From Bacillota bacterium (GTDB taxonomy: Bacteria > Bacillota > Clostridia > Peptostreptococcales > Anaerovoracaceae): 8,341 nt of DNA. Positions 1 through 7,578 of the stretch are shown piece after piece; the first letter of the stretch is position 1; the number at the start of each line of letters is the position of its first letter. The stretch is taken from assembly GCA_016282655.1 (NCBI GenBank), contig JAEELK010000182.1, forward strand, positions 1 through 8,341, written 5' to 3'. Both the position numbers and the translations under genes were made by a program. Under the pieces are notes generated by a model that was not told the origin of the DNA, searched no databases, and saw only the letters and a list, made by a program, of their open reading frames with translations.

Positions 1-935
1 AGCGGGTGTGCGCCAGCGTGAACGTGGGCTCCACCCGGGCGGGGATCAACATGGACGCCGTCGCACTCATGGGCCGTGTCGTCAAGGAGACCGCGGCCCG
101 CACCGCGGACCGCGACGGCTTCGGCTGCGCCAAGCTGGTGGTCTTCTGCAACGCGGTGGAGGACAATCCCTTCATGGCGGGCGCCTTCCACGGCCCGGGC
201 GAAGCGGAGAAGGTCATCAACGTGGGCGTTTCCGGCCCCGGCGTGGTGCACCACGCCATACAGGCCGTGCGCGGAGAACCCTTCGACGTGCTGGCGGAGA
301 CCATCAAGAAGACCGCCTTCCGCATCACCCGCATGGGGCAGCTCGTGGCGCAGGAGGCGTCGCGGCGCCTGAACACGCCCTTCGGCATCGTGGACCTCTC
401 CCTCGCGCCCACGCCGGCCCAGGGCGATTCCGTGGCCCGCATCCTGGAGGAGATGGGCCTGGAGACCTGCGGCACGCACGGCAGCACGGCCGCCCTGGCC
501 CTGCTGAACGACGCGGTCAAGAAGGGCGGCGTCATGGCGAGCTCCTCCGTGGGCGGCCTGTCCGGCGCCTTCATCCCCGTTTCCGAGGACGAGGGCATGA
601 TCGCCGCGGCCCGCAGCGGCAGCCTCAGCATCGATAAGCTGGAGGCCATGACCTGCGTCTGTTCCGTGGGGCTGGACATGATCGCCGTGCCGGGAGACAC
701 CCCGGCGGAGACCATCTCCGCGATCATCGCGGACGAGGCTGCCATCGGCATGGTGAACAACAAGACCACCGCGGTGCGCATCCTGCCCGCGCCCGGCCGC
801 GGCGTGGGAGACACGGTGGAGATGGGCGGCCTGCTGGGCAGCGCGCCCGTCATGCCCGTGCACAGCCCGTCCGCCGCGGAGTTCGTGAGCAGGGGCGGCC
901 GAATCCCGGCCCCGCTGCAGAGCCTGAAGAATTAG
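1..935 (+). CDS. UPF0210 / DUF711 (PFL-like) family protein, 3' part of gene
   Basis: This is the C-terminal part of a UPF0210 (DUF711) protein. The reading frame is open from base 3 and the 5' end lies outside the window. From memory the family is about 450 residues long, so about 140 N-terminal residues are missing. The GTG at base 6 is not a real start: it is the valine of the family's internal RVC(A/S)SVN(V/I)GST segment. Other family stretches seen are [102 protein letters not shown], and the typical C-terminus [15 protein letters not shown]. The biochemical role is not established; the fold is described as related to pyruvate formate-lyase. In other Firmicutes an ACT-domain UPF0237 gene often lies just upstream, which this window cannot show. 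The frame is intact to the TAG stop at 933-935. Family assignment is firm, function unknown. Confidence 0.93.
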   Translation, partial: RVCASVNVGSTRAGINMDAVALMGRVVKETAARTADRDGFGCAKLVVFCNAVEDNPFMAGAFHGPGEAEKVINVGVSGPGVVHHAIQAVRGEPFDVLAETIKKTAFRITRMGQLVAQEASRRLNTPFGIVDLSLAPTPAQGDSVARILEEMGLETCGTHGSTAALALLNDAVKKGGVMASSSVGGLSGAFIPVSEDEGMIAAARSGSLSIDKLEAMTCVCSVGLDMIAVPGDTPAETISAIIADEAAIGMVNNKTTAVRILPAPGRGVGDTVEMGGLLGSAPVMPVHSPSAAEFVSRGGRIPAPLQSLKN

Positions 936-938
936 GAG
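934..938 (+). promoter_or_regulatory. Ribosome binding site of trmL, overlapping the upstream stop codon
   Basis: AGGAG lies 6 bases before the ATG at 945 and shares its first two bases with the TAG stop of the UPF0210 gene. This fixes the trmL start and indicates translational coupling within one transcript. Confidence 0.75.
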
Positions 939-944
939 CGCCGC

Positions 945-1415
945 ATGGCCTTGCACGTAGTCCTGGTGGAACCGGAGATCCCGCCGAACACAGGAAACAT
1001 CTCCCGCAGCTGCGCCGCGACCGGCGCGGTGCTGCACCTGGTGAAGCCGCTCGGCTTTTCCATCGAAGACCGGCAGCTGAAGCGCGCCGGCCTGGATTAC
1101 TGGCCCTTCCTGAAGCTGGAGGTCCACGAGAGCTTTGAGGAATTCCTGCGCGCGTACGCGGGCCGCCGCATGTGGATGGCCAGCACGCAGGGAAAGAAGC
1201 TCTACACGGACGTGCGCTATCAGGACGAAGACATGCTGCTCTTCGGCAGGGAGACCGCGGGCCTGCCCCGGCCCTTCCTCGCGGCGCACCCGGAGGAGAC
1301 GGTCCGCATCCCCATGAGCGAGGGCACCCGCCTGCGCTCCTTCAATCTTTCCAACTCCGTGGCCATCGTGCTCTTCGAGGCGCTGCGGCAGCTGGGTTTT
1401 CCGGACCTGGAATAG
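945..1415 (+). CDS. trmL: tRNA (cytidine(34)-2'-O)-methyltransferase (SPOUT family, TrmL/CspR)
   Basis: This 156-residue protein matches the usual length of TrmL (YibK in E. coli, CspR in B. subtilis). Family members use S-adenosylmethionine to 2'-O-methylate the wobble nucleotide (C34 or modified U34) of certain tRNA-Leu isoacceptors in the cytoplasm. Visible signatures are EPEIPPNTGN at residues 9-18, the RAGLDYW segment near 47-53, LLFGRETAGLP at 98-108 (first SAM-binding motif of the knotted SPOUT fold), RIPM at 121-124, and RSFNLSNSVAIVLFEA at 131-146 (knot and SAM loop). The common RS(L/M)NLSN reads RSFNLSN here, and the preceding loop (SEGTRL) is slightly longer than in the B. subtilis protein as I recall it; neither change removes a key residue. 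The start is set by AGGAG at 934-938. It follows the UPF0210 gene by 9 bases, so the two are probably co-transcribed, though a shared function is not implied. Confidence 0.95.
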   Translation: MALHVVLVEPEIPPNTGNISRSCAATGAVLHLVKPLGFSIEDRQLKRAGLDYWPFLKLEVHESFEEFLRAYAGRRMWMASTQGKKLYTDVRYQDEDMLLFGRETAGLPRPFLAAHPEETVRIPMSEGTRLRSFNLSNSVAIVLFEALRQLGFPDLE

Positions 1416-1636
1416 GGTGCCGCGCCCAGGCGGCAGGCTGCTGGCCCCGCGGCCGGCCGGGAAGGCGGAAGGCGCCGCTTGCCCGGAACGCGTCGTAATA
1501 TGCGCGCTTTTCCCGCGTCTTTTCATTCAGAGGAGGCGCGGATTTCTTAATTTTTGTTCAGAATGTCCCAAGGAGCTTTTTCAGGTGATATACTAGGGAC
1601 GCAAGTTTCACAGGGGGAAAGGGGAAGCATTTTATC
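1416..1636. other. Intergenic region between trmL and the export operon
   Basis: The 221-base gap starts very GC-rich (about 1416-1500) and then becomes AT-richer towards the promoter described separately. The GC-rich half has short self-complementary patches such as GCGGCC and GGCGCC, but no stem followed by a T-tract, so I cannot name a terminator for the trmL transcript. No ORF with a plausible start and ribosome binding site is present. Confidence 0.5.
1586..1594 (+). promoter_or_regulatory. Extended -10 promoter for the ABC export operon
   Basis: TGATATACT fits the extended -10 pattern TGnTATAAT with one mismatch in the hexamer (TATACT, 1589-1594). It sits in the AT-richer part of the gap, 42 bases before the adaptor ATG, and would start transcription near 1600. 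No good -35 hexamer exists at 17-19 bases upstream; extended -10 promoters often do without one. The only TTGACA-like sequence nearby, TTGTTC at 1554-1559, is 29 bases away and too distant to pair with it. Assigned from sequence only. Confidence 0.6.
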
Positions 1637-3400
1637 ATGCCGGAAGAAAAGGGGTTGCAGCCCGCCGCGGAGAACGAAGCGCGGCAGGCGGAGATCGAGC
1701 GCGCGCCGCAGGATGCGGCCGTTTTGGAAGAAACGGCGGCGGAAAGCCCCGCGCAGGCGCAGGCCGCGGAAGGAACGGAAAACGCGGCGGCGCAGGAAAA
1801 ACGCGTCAGCAAGTGGAAAAGGATGCCTCGGAAGACCAGGCGCAGGATCGTGCGGTGGATCATCATCGCGCTCGTTCTGCTCGCCCTGATCGGCGGGGGC
1901 ATTTTTGTGTTCAAAAACAGGGGGAACGAGAACGAAAAACAGGCCGTCACAGACTTCGTGCAGTACGGCAGCATCACCTCCGTGGTGCAGGGCAGCGGCC
2001 TCACCAAGGCCAGAGACAGCCAGAGCATCACGCTGAACTATGCCGGCACCGTGTTAGAGGTCTACGTCAGCGAAGGCCAGATGGTGGAAGCCGGCGATCC
2101 GCTCTTCGTGGTGGATTCCCCGAACGCCCGCTCCGCGCTGGACAAGGCCAGAAGCAACGTGGAAGGCTACCGCAAACAGCTGAACAGCCTGTATAAAGAC
2201 ATCGCGGGCCTGCATCTGAAGCCCGGCTATCCCGGCCGCCTCATGGACTGCGTCAAGCTGAACCCCGGAGACGATATCTCCAAGGGACAGAAGGTGGCCA
2301 CCCTGGCGGACGACACCCAGCTCCGTCTCAAGCAGTACTACAGCTATGCCTACGAAGGTGTTTTTTCCGCGGGGCAGAGCGTGGACGTCTCCATCCCGGT
2401 GCTCATGAGCAGCGTGGTCGGCAAGGTGGAGGCCGTGAACATGGTCACCCGCATCACGCCGGAAGGCTCCAAGCTCTTTTCCGTAGACATCCTCATCGAC
2501 AACGCCGGCGCCCTCACCGAGGGCATGGTGGCCACCGCGGTCATGAGCAGCGGCGGCGAGACGATCTATCCCTATGAGCCCGGAAAGCTCGAATACAAGC
2601 GCGTGGGCGATCTCTGCTCCACCGTCAGCGGCACGGTCATCTCCAGCAAGCTCATCGACTATCTCCAGGTCAGCCCGGATCAGGTGCTCGTGGAGATCGA
2701 CGGCGACCAGAGCGAAAGCGAGCTCTTCAGCCTGCAGCAACGTCTGGAGGAGGCGGAGGAAGAACTGCGCACGGCGCAGGAAAATCTGGACAAATGCAAA
2801 GCCACGGCCGGGATCAGCGGCATGGTCATCGGCCTGAGCCTGCACGCCGGCGAGGAGATCCCCGCCAACACGCAGGCGCTGAGCATCTCGGACACCTCTG
2901 GCATCCTCATCAGCGCCACCGTGGACGAGCGCAACATCAGCTACGTGAGACCCGGCATGCCTGTGGATCTGGACCAGTGGGGCAAGCCCGCCTACGGCGA
3001 GGTGGAGAGCGTCAGCTATTCCTCGACCGTGGAGAACGGCGTGGCGAAGTATCCCATGACGATCTTCTGCGACAACAGCGCCGGCGACATCCAGGTCAAC
3101 AGCTACATCGACTACAAGATCACCGCCAGCCAGAGCGAGAACTGCCTCGTCCTGCCCCTGCAGGCCGTGCGCACCGTCACGCTGGAGGACGGCAGCACCG
3201 CAACGGTGGTCTTCCGCGCCGGCGAACCGCCGGAAGAACCGCTGGTGCTGACCTATGAGGACGAGGAGATCCCCGAGGGCTTCTGGCCCGTGCAGGTGGA
3301 GATCGGCATCCAGGACAGCTACAACGTGGAGATCAAGTCCGGCCTGGAGGAGGGCGACGAAGTCTTCACGCAGATGATGACCACGGAGGCCTGGGGTTAG
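1637..3400 (+). CDS. Membrane-fusion / adaptor protein of an ABC exporter (MacA/YknX/HlyD-like) with duplicated core
   Basis: This 587-residue protein is the extracytoplasmic adaptor of a MacAB/YknXYZ-type exporter. Residues 1-57 are acidic and Ala/Glu/Gln-rich, probably disordered and cytoplasmic. A basic stretch (KWKRMPRKTRRR, 59-70) precedes one membrane segment at about 71-92, giving an N-in, C-out anchor. Lipoyl/biotinyl-like half motifs appear twice: 133-160 (AGTVLEVYVSEGQMVEAGD) paired with about 198-232 (NPGDDISKGQKVATLADD), and 321-354 paired with 391-421 (SGMVIGLSLHAGEEIP). A short helical hairpin (161-190) joins the first pair and a clearer Glu-rich coiled coil (355-390) joins the second. 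Beta-barrel-like segments follow each pair (about 233-302 and 422-500), then a membrane-proximal domain to 580. The start is chosen for the G-rich ribosome binding site (GGGGGAAAGGGG, 1613-1624), 12 bases upstream. MacA proteins are usually near 370 residues, so the excess comes from the tail and the duplicated core. Substrate unknown. The ATPase and permease follow directly. Confidence 0.88.
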   Translation: MPEEKGLQPAAENEARQAEIERAPQDAAVLEETAAESPAQAQAAEGTENAAAQEKRVSKWKRMPRKTRRRIVRWIIIALVLLALIGGGIFVFKNRGNENEKQAVTDFVQYGSITSVVQGSGLTKARDSQSITLNYAGTVLEVYVSEGQMVEAGDPLFVVDSPNARSALDKARSNVEGYRKQLNSLYKDIAGLHLKPGYPGRLMDCVKLNPGDDISKGQKVATLADDTQLRLKQYYSYAYEGVFSAGQSVDVSIPVLMSSVVGKVEAVNMVTRITPEGSKLFSVDILIDNAGALTEGMVATAVMSSGGETIYPYEPGKLEYKRVGDLCSTVSGTVISSKLIDYLQVSPDQVLVEIDGDQSESELFSLQQRLEEAEEELRTAQENLDKCKATAGISGMVIGLSLHAGEEIPANTQALSISDTSGILISATVDERNISYVRPGMPVDLDQWGKPAYGEVESVSYSSTVENGVAKYPMTIFCDNSAGDIQVNSYIDYKITASQSENCLVLPLQAVRTVTLEDGSTATVVFRAGEPPEEPLVLTYEDEEIPEGFWPVQVEIGIQDSYNVEIKSGLEEGDEVFTQMMTTEAWG

Positions 3401-3402
3401 AG

Positions 3403-4104
3403 ATGGCCAGGCTCATCGAAGTCCAAAACGTATATAAGATCTACGGCGAAGGGCAGGAGAACGAGGTGCGCGCGCTGGACGGCGTCAGCCTCTGCGTCGA
3501 CCGCGGCGAATTCGTCGCCATCGTGGGGCAGTCCGGCTCCGGCAAGTCCACGCTCATGAACGTGCTCGGCTGTCTGGACGTTCCCAGCAGGGGACGCTTC
3601 CTCCTGGACGGCACGGACGTCGGCGAACTGACGGACCGCGAGCTCTCGCGCATCCGCAACCGGCGGATCGGCTTCATCTTCCAGCAGTACAACCTCATCC
3701 AGGGCCTCAGCGTGCTGGAGAACGTGGAGCTGCCGCTGATCTATCAGGGCATGGATCCCGTCGAGCGCCGGGAGATGGCCATGGAAGCGCTGAGCAAGGT
3801 CGGGCTGGCGGAACGCTTCAAACATAAGCCTACCCAGATGTCCGGCGGCCAGCAGCAGCGCGTGGCCATCGCGCGGGCCATCGCCACCCGGCCGCCCATC
3901 GTCATGGCGGACGAGCCCACCGGCGCGCTGGATTCCCGCACCGGCCTGGAGATCCTGCGCTTCCTGCAGCAGCTCAACAAAGAGGGGAGCACCGTCATCC
4001 TCATCACCCACGACAACGGCATCGCCGCCACCGCGCGGCGCGTCGTCCGCCTCAGCGACGGAAAGATCGTGGAGGACCGGGAACAGGAGGTGGACTGGCT
4101 GTGA
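3403..4104 (+). CDS. ABC transporter ATP-binding protein, MacB/LolD/YknY type
   Basis: This 233-residue cytoplasmic ATPase powers the exporter formed with its neighbours. All nucleotide-binding motifs are intact: Walker A GQSGSGKST at residues 42-50, Q-loop FIFQQYN at 91-97, signature MSGGQQQR at 146-153, Walker B IVMADEPTGALDS at 166-178 with catalytic Glu171 and the D-loop, and the H-loop histidine at 203 (ITHD). The MADEPTGALDS sequence and the overall length are typical of the LolD/MacB/YknY subfamily that works with FtsX-like permeases; from family knowledge these use a mechanotransmission cycle and move substrate outside the membrane instead of through it. The ATG is 2 bases after the adaptor stop codon; GGAGG at 3385-3389 is the likely ribosome binding site, with a rather long 13-base spacing that suggests reliance on coupling. 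The last 4 bases overlap the permease start. Substrate cannot be told from the sequence. Confidence 0.96.
   Translation: MARLIEVQNVYKIYGEGQENEVRALDGVSLCVDRGEFVAIVGQSGSGKSTLMNVLGCLDVPSRGRFLLDGTDVGELTDRELSRIRNRRIGFIFQQYNLIQGLSVLENVELPLIYQGMDPVERREMAMEALSKVGLAERFKHKPTQMSGGQQQRVAIARAIATRPPIVMADEPTGALDSRTGLEILRFLQQLNKEGSTVILITHDNGIAATARRVVRLSDGKIVEDREQEVDWL
4085..4104 (+). promoter_or_regulatory. Coupled start: AGGAGG plus GTGA stop/start overlap
   Basis: A full-consensus AGGAGG (4085-4090) within the end of the ATPase gene is placed 10 bases before a GTG start that overlaps the TGA stop (GTGA, 4101-4104). This decides the permease start and implies translational coupling of ATPase and permease. 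Confidence 0.8.
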
Positions 4105-5351
4105 ACATCGTGCAGGCGATCAAGATGGCCTGGAAGTCCATTCTGGGCAAAAAAGGCCGCTCCGCCCTCACCATCCTGGGCATCTTCATCGGCATCGCCG
4201 CCGTCATGACCATCGTCTCCGTCATGGAGGGCGTGAAGATCGAATCCATGCGGCAGTTCGAGGCCATGGGCAGCAACCGGATCAACGTGAACATCTACGC
4301 CGGCGGCTGGGACGAAAAGGGCAATTACACCGGCAAGGACTATTTTCCGGAGCTCTACGATTTCTGCAACGGCATGAAGAAATACGTGCTGGGCGTCACG
4401 CCGAACGCCAACCTGGGCGCCTCGGTCAGCTACGGCACCAAGAATTCGGAGAACATGCAGTATGAGTACGACGACAACTGGAACCTGATCTCCGGCCCGC
4501 CGAACTGCGTCTACGGGAGCGATCAGTACAGCGTCTGCAACAATCTGAGCATCAGCAGGGGCCGGGACCTGGCCTGGCTGGATCTGGAGAATTACAACCA
4601 GGTCTGCGTCATGGGCGCCAAGGCGGTGCAGGTCTTCTTCGGCAACGCGGACCCGGTGGGAAAGATCCTGAAGGTCAACGGCAACAGCTTCACCGTGGTG
4701 GGCGTCTACGCGCCGCGTATGGACGTGAACGGCAACGGCGCGCAGATGGACAACATCATCGTCTTTCCGTACACGGCAAGGCGCGTGCTGGGCGGGCAGC
4801 CCATCCAGGAGTTCATCGTGAAGGCCCGGGACGGCGCTTCCATGGAGGAGGCCATCTCCCGGCTCTCCGGTTTCCTCAAGGGACTGGTGGACCAGCATAC
4901 GGGCGGCTACAACGTCTATTCGGAGAGCAACTGGCAGAAGGAAAGCAATGAGTATCTGACCATGATCGGCCTGGTGCTGGGCGGCATCGCAGCCATCTCG
5001 CTGCTGGTGGGCGGCATCGGCATCATGAACATCATGCTGGTGACGGTCACGGAACGCACGCGGGAGATCGGCATCCGCAGGGCCATCGGCGCGCCGCGGG
5101 CGAGCATCGTCTCGCAGTTTCTCATAGAAGCCGCCATGCTCTGCGGCATCGGCGGCATCCTCGGCATCGCCGTGGGCACGCTGGGCAGCGTGGTGCTGAG
5201 CCGGCTGCTCGTGAAGATGACGGTCTATCCGCCGGTCTGGGTCGTGCTGGGCGCCTTCGGCTTCTCCGTGGCGCTGGGCATCATCTTCGGAAGCTATCCG
5301 GCCATCAAGGCTTCCCGGCTGCAGCCGGTGGAAGCCCTGCGGGCGGAGTAG
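4101..5351 (+). CDS. ABC transporter permease, MacB/FtsX type (YknZ-like)
   Basis: This 416-residue permease has the four-helix MacB topology. A first membrane segment (about 22-43, LTILGIFIGIAAVMTIVSVM) is followed by a large extracytoplasmic domain (about 45-285, MacB_PCD-like) and three C-terminal membrane segments (about 287-312, 337-367 and 379-398). The FtsX-domain signatures are clear: LLVGGIGIMNIMLVTVTERTREIGIRRAIGA-type loop at 301-331, and the closing YPAIKASRLQPVEALR at 399-414. It is expected to dimerise, bind the upstream ATPase on the cytoplasmic side and the adaptor outside. The start is GTG, sharing GTGA with the ATPase stop codon; AGGAGG at 4085-4090, 10 bases upstream, supports it. 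The extracytoplasmic domain is rich in Asn, Gly and Tyr (for example 65-80 and 105-150), as often seen in clostridial versions. No truncation or frameshift. Substrate could be a peptide, lipid or drug; nothing in the window decides. Confidence 0.95.
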   Translation: MNIVQAIKMAWKSILGKKGRSALTILGIFIGIAAVMTIVSVMEGVKIESMRQFEAMGSNRINVNIYAGGWDEKGNYTGKDYFPELYDFCNGMKKYVLGVTPNANLGASVSYGTKNSENMQYEYDDNWNLISGPPNCVYGSDQYSVCNNLSISRGRDLAWLDLENYNQVCVMGAKAVQVFFGNADPVGKILKVNGNSFTVVGVYAPRMDVNGNGAQMDNIIVFPYTARRVLGGQPIQEFIVKARDGASMEEAISRLSGFLKGLVDQHTGGYNVYSESNWQKESNEYLTMIGLVLGGIAAISLLVGGIGIMNIMLVTVTERTREIGIRRAIGAPRASIVSQFLIEAAMLCGIGGILGIAVGTLGSVVLSRLLVKMTVYPPVWVVLGAFGFSVALGIIFGSYPAIKASRLQPVEALRAE

Positions 5352-5376
5352 CGCGGCAGGCGGATCCCGCCGCGCC

Positions 5377-5480
5377 GCGGCCGGCCCCCGGCGTGAACGG
5401 GACGCCGCGGCAGCGCCGCAAAATAGATCGATACGGCTGCGGCCGGCCCCCGGCGTGAACGGGACGCCGCGGCAGCGCCG
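5377..5480. repeat. Exact 42-bp direct repeat, two copies, each with a hairpin
   Basis: Bases 5377-5418 and 5439-5480 are identical over 42 positions and are separated by 20 bases (5419-5438, containing AAAATAGATCGATACGG). Both begin GCGGCCGGCCCCC and end GCGGCAGCGCCG. Inside each copy CGGCGT and ACGCCG form a 6-bp inverted repeat around a 7-base loop GAACGGG. No T-tract follows either hairpin, so they do not look like intrinsic terminators. They fill most of the 172-base gap between the permease stop and the SLH gene. They could be a local duplication, a dispersed palindromic element, or a paired protein-binding site; the sequence alone does not choose. Confidence 0.9.
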
Positions 5481-5510
5481 TCCGAAACGCAGGACATAGA
5501 AGGATTTTAA

Positions 5511-5515
5511 AAGGA
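5511..5515 (+). promoter_or_regulatory. Ribosome binding site of the first SLH gene
   Basis: AAGGA lies 8 bases before the ATG at 5524 in a short AT-richer stretch (5500-5523). It supports this start. No convincing -35/-10 pair is visible in 5352-5510, so transcription may come by read-through from the export operon. Confidence 0.65.
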
Positions 5516-5523
5516 TCAGTGCT

Positions 5524-7509
5524 ATGAAGAGATCACAATCGACAGGAATCAGAAGAAAGGCTTTGTGCCTGCTGCTCGCGCTGCTGCTCTGCCTGGGCGC
5601 CGCGCCCGGCGGGTTTTCCGCCGCGGCGCCCGCGGCTGTTTACGGCGCGGCATCCGGCGGCTTTTCGGACATTTCGGACCAGAACACCGCAGTGGCCGTA
5701 GAAGTCCTGCGGATCATGGGCGTGCTGGATGGCTATCCGGACGGCAGCTTTCATCCCGCGGAGGGCCTGACCCGCGCGCAGTTCTGCAAGATGGCGGTCT
5801 GCGCCCTGAACACGGAAGACGAGGCCGGGCGCTACTCCACCGTCACGGTCTTCCCGGACGTGAAGGCTTCCCACTGGGCCGCGCCGTACATCAATACGGC
5901 CGCCAAGGGCAAGGGCATCATCGCCGGCTTCGCGGACGGCTATTTCTATCCGGAGCAGCAGATCACGGCGGGCCAGGCGGTCACCATCCTACTGCGCATG
6001 CTGGGGTACAAAGATGAGAAGGTGGGCGGCGTCTGGCCGGACAGCTACATGGCGCTCGGCAGCAGCATCGGTCTGCTGGAGGGCGTGAGCGCGGGCGGAC
6101 GCGGCGCGATCAGCCGCGCTGAGGCGGCCCGGCTCTTCTTCAATCTGCTCTCCGCGGAGGGACCGGAGAAGAACACCCTCTATTCGCTGGGTGAGTCCTG
6201 CAGCCTGGAGTCTGTGGACGGCGGCGCGGGCAGCGTGAAGCTCAGCGACGGCAAGGAATACAAGGTGGTCCATCCCTTCTCTGAGACGAGCTTGCGCGGC
6301 GCGGAAGGCCAGCCGGTCTTCGCCGCGGGCGGCAAGCTCCTGACCTTCCTGCCGGATTCCGTCTCCGGAAGCGGCGTGGCGGGCGCGGCGGTCATCATCG
6401 CGTCCAACGGCTCCAACACCGGCCTTGCCGCGCTGGCTGGCCGCAGCGATTACAAACTGTACAAGAACGGGCTCCCCGCGACGCTTTCCGACCTGAAGGC
6501 GCACGACGTTGCGGTCTACAACTCCGCGACCAACGCCATCGAGGTCTGCGACACCAGGGTGAGCGTCTATTATGAAGGCAGCGAGCCGAACGCGGCGAAC
6601 GCCACGAAGCTCTTCGCGCTCGGCGGCACGGAGTTCAAGGTCCTGGCCAGCGCCAGAAGCGGTCTCTCCAAGTTCCGCAGCGGGCAGCAGATGACGCTGC
6701 TCCTGACGGCGGACGGCGCGGTCGCGGGCGTGGAGGAGAGCCGTTCGCTTTCCGGCAACGCGCTGGCTGCGGTCAGCAACGGGCAGGCCAAGCTGCTCTG
6801 CGGCAGCCGCTTTATCCCGCTCGCCTTCAGCGGCGACCTGAGCGCATACGAGGGACAGGTGCTGCGCATCTCCTCCTCCAGGCGCGGCGCGCTGGACCTG
6901 AGCCGGATCAGCGGCGGCGCCGGCGGGGCGCTGGATCTGAAGGCCGGAAAGCTCGGCGAGAACGCGCTGGCGGCAAACGCGCTCTTTGTGGATCTGGGCG
7001 CGGAGACGGCCCGCGCGGACCTCGCGGACACGATCTCGGCCTCCGAGATCAGCTACAGCCGCCGCAACTGGGCCGGCCAGGTGGATCTGGTGGTCCTGCG
7101 CAACGGCGGCGAAGGCCTGATCTACTTTGGGAAGGCCGATGTGCGCGTAGAGAAGATCGAAGAGAAGGATTATGTGGTCGTGGACTGCGGCGGCAAGCGC
7201 AGCATCGGCCCCTTCCGCTCCTATGGCGGCGTCCGCACGGATCAGTTCGTGGCCGCCGCGCTGAACAAGGACGGCACGGCCTTTACCTATGTGACGGCCA
7301 TGGACAAGATCGCGGCGGTCCCCATGAGTGCCTGGATCGGCGACACCGCCGTCACGGCCGGCGGCAAGACCTACGCGGTCTCCGCGCAGCTCCTCTGCTA
7401 CAACAGCGCGAGCCAGCGCTGGATCACGCTGGAGCAGGCCAGAGATTACAGCGGCAGCTGCAATCTCTACCTCTACAACGACATCGTGCGGCTGATCGAG
7501 GTGGAATAG
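5524..7509 (+). CDS. Secreted S-layer homology (SLH) domain protein with unrecognised C-terminal region
   Basis: This 661-residue protein starts with a Sec signal peptide: basic residues 1-12, a Leu-rich core at 13-24 and an Ala/Gly-rich exit with a likely cleavage site between about 34 and 44. Three SLH repeats follow. SLH1 is about 47-96 (FSDISD, then GVLDGYPDGSFHPAEGLTRAQF); SLH2 is about 110-161 (FPDVKASHWA, then GIIAGFADGYFYPEQQITAGQA); SLH3 is about 170-210, weaker (WPDSYM, then GRGAISRAEAARLF) and lacks the usual GYPDG turn. In related bacteria, SLH triplets bind pyruvylated secondary cell-wall polymer, so the protein is expected on the cell surface. Residues about 215-661 have a beta-rich look with alternating hydrophobic residues and many Gly/Ser/Ala; I recognise no domain, catalytic motif, sortase signal or C-terminal membrane anchor. 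The gene follows the permease by 172 bases and is closed by the terminator at 7633-7668. It could be an S-layer protein or a minor wall protein. Confidence 0.9.
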   Translation: MKRSQSTGIRRKALCLLLALLLCLGAAPGGFSAAAPAAVYGAASGGFSDISDQNTAVAVEVLRIMGVLDGYPDGSFHPAEGLTRAQFCKMAVCALNTEDEAGRYSTVTVFPDVKASHWAAPYINTAAKGKGIIAGFADGYFYPEQQITAGQAVTILLRMLGYKDEKVGGVWPDSYMALGSSIGLLEGVSAGGRGAISRAEAARLFFNLLSAEGPEKNTLYSLGESCSLESVDGGAGSVKLSDGKEYKVVHPFSETSLRGAEGQPVFAAGGKLLTFLPDSVSGSGVAGAAVIIASNGSNTGLAALAGRSDYKLYKNGLPATLSDLKAHDVAVYNSATNAIEVCDTRVSVYYEGSEPNAANATKLFALGGTEFKVLASARSGLSKFRSGQQMTLLLTADGAVAGVEESRSLSGNALAAVSNGQAKLLCGSRFIPLAFSGDLSAYEGQVLRISSSRRGALDLSRISGGAGGALDLKAGKLGENALAANALFVDLGAETARADLADTISASEISYSRRNWAGQVDLVVLRNGGEGLIYFGKADVRVEKIEEKDYVVVDCGGKRSIGPFRSYGGVRTDQFVAAALNKDGTAFTYVTAMDKIAAVPMSAWIGDTAVTAGGKTYAVSAQLLCYNSASQRWITLEQARDYSGSCNLYLYNDIVRLIEVE

Positions 7510-7578
7510 CGCGGCAAGGCGAGCGGACAGGCTGCCGCCCGGATCCGCGCCATAGATCCTGCCGGAAACGGCGCCGCG

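Noticed and set aside
6..8. GTG at base 6 as the start of the UPF0210 gene.
   Set aside because: It falls within a conserved internal family segment, and the frame continues upstream to the window edge.
1416..1500. Terminator after trmL in the GC-rich gap.
   Set aside because: Only short overlapping palindromes are seen, and the nearby TTTT at 1508-1511 follows no stable stem.
1554..1594. TTGTTC (1554-1559) as the -35 partner of the TATACT -10 hexamer.
   Set aside because: The spacing is 29 bases, far beyond the 16-19 used by sigma-A; the TG extension explains the promoter better.
2054..2845. Reverse-strand ORF of 263 residues opposite the adaptor gene.
   Set aside because: It lies wholly within a well-supported gene, has no promoter or ribosome binding site, and its composition is that of a codon-position shadow.
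3744..4898. Reverse-strand ORF of 384 residues opposite the ATPase and permease genes.
   Set aside because: It is antisense to two genes with unmistakable family motifs; its His/Asp/Val-rich product is the usual mirror of GC-rich coding sequence.
5377..5480. The two 42-bp repeats as tandem intrinsic terminators.
   Set aside because: Each contains a hairpin but neither is followed by a run of T, so the required release signal is missing.
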